Source: an uncultured bacterium (lineage in GTDB: Bacteria > Bacteroidota > Bacteroidia > Bacteroidales > Marinifilaceae). Taken from it: a stretch of 5,493 bases of DNA. Shown here in pieces: positions 4,446-5,493 of this stretch. Within the stretch, counting starts at the first letter, position 1, and each line of letters begins with the position of its first letter. The notes beneath the pieces are model-generated. The model saw nothing but the letters and a program-made list of their open reading frames with translations. It made no database searches and was not told the DNA's origin. Position numbers and translations under genes: made by a program. The stretch covers positions 1 through 5,493 of the forward strand of contig CAJMQA010000243.1 in NCBI GenBank assembly GCA_905215395.1. The letters run 5' to 3'.

Positions 4446-5493
4446 TCACTTTTTCATTTTTTCCAACTCTTTTTTCAAACACGACGGTAAATCGCTCACA
4501 TGCTGATGACAAGCCATCTCCCGGCTATACATCCGGGCGATGCAATAATTAGTATGTTCACAGGCACAACGGGCCTTCTCATCTTTTTTCATCCGGTTGA
4601 CAAAATCCGGCTCATTCAGCAACGCCCTGCCCATAGCCACAAACTCAAACCCATCCCCCAGTACTTCATCAATCGTCTCACGCGACACCAATCCCCCCAC
4701 ATACACTAGTGGTAATCTCAAGGCTTTCCGGAAAATCAGGGCATCGTTCAGAAAATAAGCTTCCCGGAAACTCTCCGCAGGAATCATCATCCGTCCGAAC
4801 ATCCTCACCCCTACCTTCAGCCACCACTCTTTCATATACCAGGTCATCGACCGGATTGGCATAGCTCCGCGCATCACATACATCGGTGCCCGGCTGACAA
4901 ACCCACCACTCAGCACCAGCGCCTGCGCCCCATCCCGTTGTAAAGTCTTTGCCACCTCCAAGGTTTCCGGAATCTTCATCCCTCCGTTAAATCCATCCCT
5001 CATATTCATCTTCACCAATACTGCCATATCACTCCCGGCAGCCTCCATCACCTCAGCCATGACCATCCGCATAAAGCGCATCCGGTTTTCCAGCGAACCG
5101 CCATATTCATCCTTCCGGTGATTGGTATAGGGCGACAGAAACTGGCTAATCAGATAACCATGTCCGGCATGCACTTCCACAGCATCGAACCCGGCTTCCC
5201 GGGCCAGTCGTACAGCCTTTCCGAAAGCCCGGGCCATCTCCGGCAACTCATGCTTTTTCATCCCCCTGACCAAAGTTGGAGAATAGATATTAAAACCCGA
5301 AGAAGCTGAAACCGGCCGGCATCCGGCCATCTTCCGGTGGGACATATTACCACAATGCCCGATCTGTATGGAAACAACAGCCCCTTCCCGGTGTATGGCA
5401 TCAGTGACCTTCCGCAAATCCGGGACAATCTCCGGCCTTAGCCACAACTGATGGGGAAATGACAGACCGCTCCGGGTCACGGAAGCATAAGCC
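4446..5493 (-). CDS. NADH:flavin oxidoreductase, Old Yellow Enzyme family (5' end beyond window)
   Basis: FMN-dependent TIM-barrel oxidoreductase that would use NAD(P)H to reduce an activated C=C bond (enone, enoate or similar); the natural substrate cannot be told. Residues counted from the GTG at 5478-5480: SIQIGHCGN (37-45) is the QLxHxGR-like FMN strand; VHAGHGYLISQFLSPYTNHR (103-122), followed by DEYGGSLENR, is the family signature, with His104 and His107 at the usual active-site position. VYVGGLVSRETIDEVLGDG and FVAMGRALLNEPDFV near 258-297 form the phosphate-binding end of the barrel. A Cys-rich tail follows (Cys305, 307, 313, 324). That GTG is not the true start: the frame stays open to the edge (AYASVTRSG) and about 50-70 N-terminal residues must lie outside. 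No C-terminal FAD/NADH domain is present, so it is a single-domain OYE, not a dienoyl-CoA reductase or BaiH-type fusion. Confidence 0.93.
   Translation of the reverse strand, partial: AYASVTRSGLSFPHQLWLRPEIVPDLRKVTDAIHREGAVVSIQIGHCGNMSHRKMAGCRPVSASSGFNIYSPTLVRGMKKHELPEMARAFGKAVRLAREAGFDAVEVHAGHGYLISQFLSPYTNHRKDEYGGSLENRMRFMRMVMAEVMEAAGSDMAVLVKMNMRDGFNGGMKIPETLEVAKTLQRDGAQALVLSGGFVSRAPMYVMRGAMPIRSMTWYMKEWWLKVGVRMFGRMMIPAESFREAYFLNDALIFRKALRLPLVYVGGLVSRETIDEVLGDGFEFVAMGRALLNEPDFVNRMKKDEKARCACEHTNYCIARMYSREMACHQHVSDLPSCLKKELEKMKK

Noticed and set aside
3830..4552. 240-codon plus-strand open frame
   Set aside because: It is antisense to the TRIC-like gene and the end of the oxidoreductase. Its product is rich in His, Gln and Ser and has no domain, while the opposite strand encodes a well-conserved membrane protein.
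5478..5480. GTG as the start of the flavin oxidoreductase
   Set aside because: The frame continues to the window edge without a stop, and the first strand of the TIM barrel would be missing. The gene is simply cut by the window.
4446..5493. Assignment of the oxidoreductase to bile-acid or steroid reduction
   Set aside because: Some gut OYE-family enzymes do this, but nothing in this window (no hydroxysteroid dehydrogenase or CoA ligase, single-domain form) supports that substrate over others.
1..5493. tRNA, rRNA, CRISPR arrays, insertion sequences, attachment sites
   Set aside because: I saw no direct-repeat arrays, transposase-like frames or tRNA-like cloverleaf sequences on either strand when reading by eye.

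Overview
The window looks like a chromosomal segment from a gut-type Bacteroidota, most likely order Bacteroidales. The reasons are a SusC/RagA-type TonB-dependent receptor with an N-terminal signalling domain, a FecR-like anti-sigma factor with the C-terminal extension typical of this phylum, an ECF sigma factor, Bacteroidota-style promoters (TTTG, about 19 bases, TAnnTTTG), and no clear Shine-Dalgarno sequences. Odoribacteraceae (Odoribacter/Butyricimonas) is a guess from family resemblance only.

Every gene I can support lies on the minus strand, so transcription runs from high to low coordinates. In that order: (1) the 3' part of an Old Yellow Enzyme-type NADH:flavin oxidoreductase (4446-5493, start beyond the right edge); (2) a small seven-helix membrane protein of the YadS/TRIC channel family (3797-4405); (3) a 180-base gap holding a good promoter for a 106-residue cupin (3296-3616); (4) a 60-base gap with a 12-base perfect palindrome and a near-consensus promoter; (5) an ECF sigma factor (2630-3235); (6) its FecR-type anti-sigma factor (1399-2550); (7) a 107-base gap with a strong stem-loop; (8) the first 430 residues of a SusC-like transducer (1-1291, running off the left edge).

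Genes 5, 6 and 8 form a standard trans-envelope regulatory unit. Substrate binding by the outer-membrane transducer is relayed through its periplasmic STN domain to the inner-membrane FecR protein, which then releases or activates the ECF sigma factor to transcribe the uptake locus. The SusD partner and any enzymes would lie beyond position 1, so the substrate cannot be named. The cupin, TRIC-like protein and oxidoreductase look like ordinary neighbours with no demonstrated link to the uptake system.

I do not see a new biological system. The items most worth a second look are cis-regulatory: an RNA hairpin covering the fecR start codon, a perfect stem-loop right after the fecR stop, an operator-like palindrome above the sigma promoter, and a sigma promoter so close to the start codon that its transcript would be nearly leaderless.
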